Shown: positions 6,128 through 6,206 of the stretch, piece after piece
Layout: every line of letters starts with the position of its first letter
Position numbering within the stretch: the first letter of the stretch is position 1
NCBI GenBank assembly: GCA_946480295.1
Contig: CAMLIT010000177.1
Location: 1 to 6,206 of the forward strand
Origin: an uncultured Gemmatimonadota bacterium
GTDB lineage: Bacteria > Gemmatimonadota > Gemmatimonadetes > Gemmatimonadales > Gemmatimonadaceae
Reading direction: 5' to 3'
Length of the DNA stretch: 6,206 bases
Program-made: the position numbers and the translations under genes
The notes under the pieces: model-generated
The model's input: the letters and a program-made list of their open reading frames with translations, nothing else
Told to the model about the DNA's origin: nothing
The model's database searches: none

Positions 6128-6206
6128 ATGCGTCAGACCCGCCGCGGCTTTACGCTCATCGAGCTGCTCATCGTGGTCGTCATCATCGGCATCCTGGCCG
6201 CGATCG
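6128..6206 (+). CDS. Type IV prepilin / pseudopilin, N-terminal part only
   Basis: The first 26 codons of a gene run off the right edge. They encode MRQTRRGFTLIELLIVVVII followed by GILAAI, a textbook class III (prepilin) signal: a short basic leader of seven residues, cleavage by prepilin peptidase after Gly7, Phe8 becoming the N-methylated first residue of the mature protein, Glu at mature position 5, and a long hydrophobic N-terminal helix for filament packing. The protein would be inserted in the inner membrane and assembled into a type IV pilus or a type II secretion pseudopilus. The visible part cannot separate a major pilin (PilA type) from a major pseudopilin (GspG type), so no symbol is given. 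A strong ribosome binding site, a long A+T-rich leader and its apparent isolation from other pilus genes lean toward a highly expressed major pilin. Confidence 0.9.
   Translation, partial: MRQTRRGFTLIELLIVVVIIGILAAI

Overview
The window is about 6.2 kb of G+C-rich bacterial DNA (by eye near 70%), densely packed with genes. It looks like chromosomal housekeeping/accessory sequence; I see no mobile element, CRISPR array, tRNA or rRNA. A lipoprotein signal with a clear lipobox plus a type IV prepilin gene point to a diderm (Gram-negative type) bacterium. G+C, scarcity of clear Shine-Dalgarno sites, TAG(A/C)-containing promoter-like boxes, an M28-PDZ peptidase and an N-terminally extended HEAT-repeat protein together suggest Gemmatimonadota. 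That is an inference of moderate confidence; other high-GC diderms (Acidobacteriota, Myxococcota) are not excluded.

Layout, left to right. (1) 34-904, plus strand: two small four-helix membrane proteins, one base apart, that look like diverged tandem paralogues. (2) 999-2069, plus: a complete M42-family metallo-aminopeptidase with its own upstream region. (3) 2088-3596, minus: a 502-residue HEAT-repeat protein, convergent with the peptidase. The 18-base junction is flanked by a perfect 14-bp inverted repeat lying inside the last codons of the HEAT gene. (4) 3597-3663: a 67-base divergent promoter region. (5) 3664-5870, plus: a lipoprotein M28 metallopeptidase with a C-terminal PDZ domain, followed 11 bases later by a class IV-type histone deacetylase-family hydrolase, probably one operon. 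(6) 5871-6127: 257 non-coding bases with small hairpins and a distinctly A+T-rich patch, ending in a clear ribosome binding site. (7) 6128 to the right edge: the first 26 codons of a type IV prepilin/pseudopilin gene.

Functionally the window holds two unrelated zinc/cobalt-type peptidases (cytosolic M42, envelope-anchored M28), a zinc-dependent deacylase, a probable scaffold protein and the start of a pilus or secretion gene. The peptidases fit peptide scavenging or turnover, but no single pathway ties all genes together. I found no convincing new multi-gene system. The best leads are the tandem membrane-protein paralogues, the N-terminal module of the HEAT protein, the long stem-loop at the convergent junction, and the inverted repeat centred on the divergent promoter-like box.
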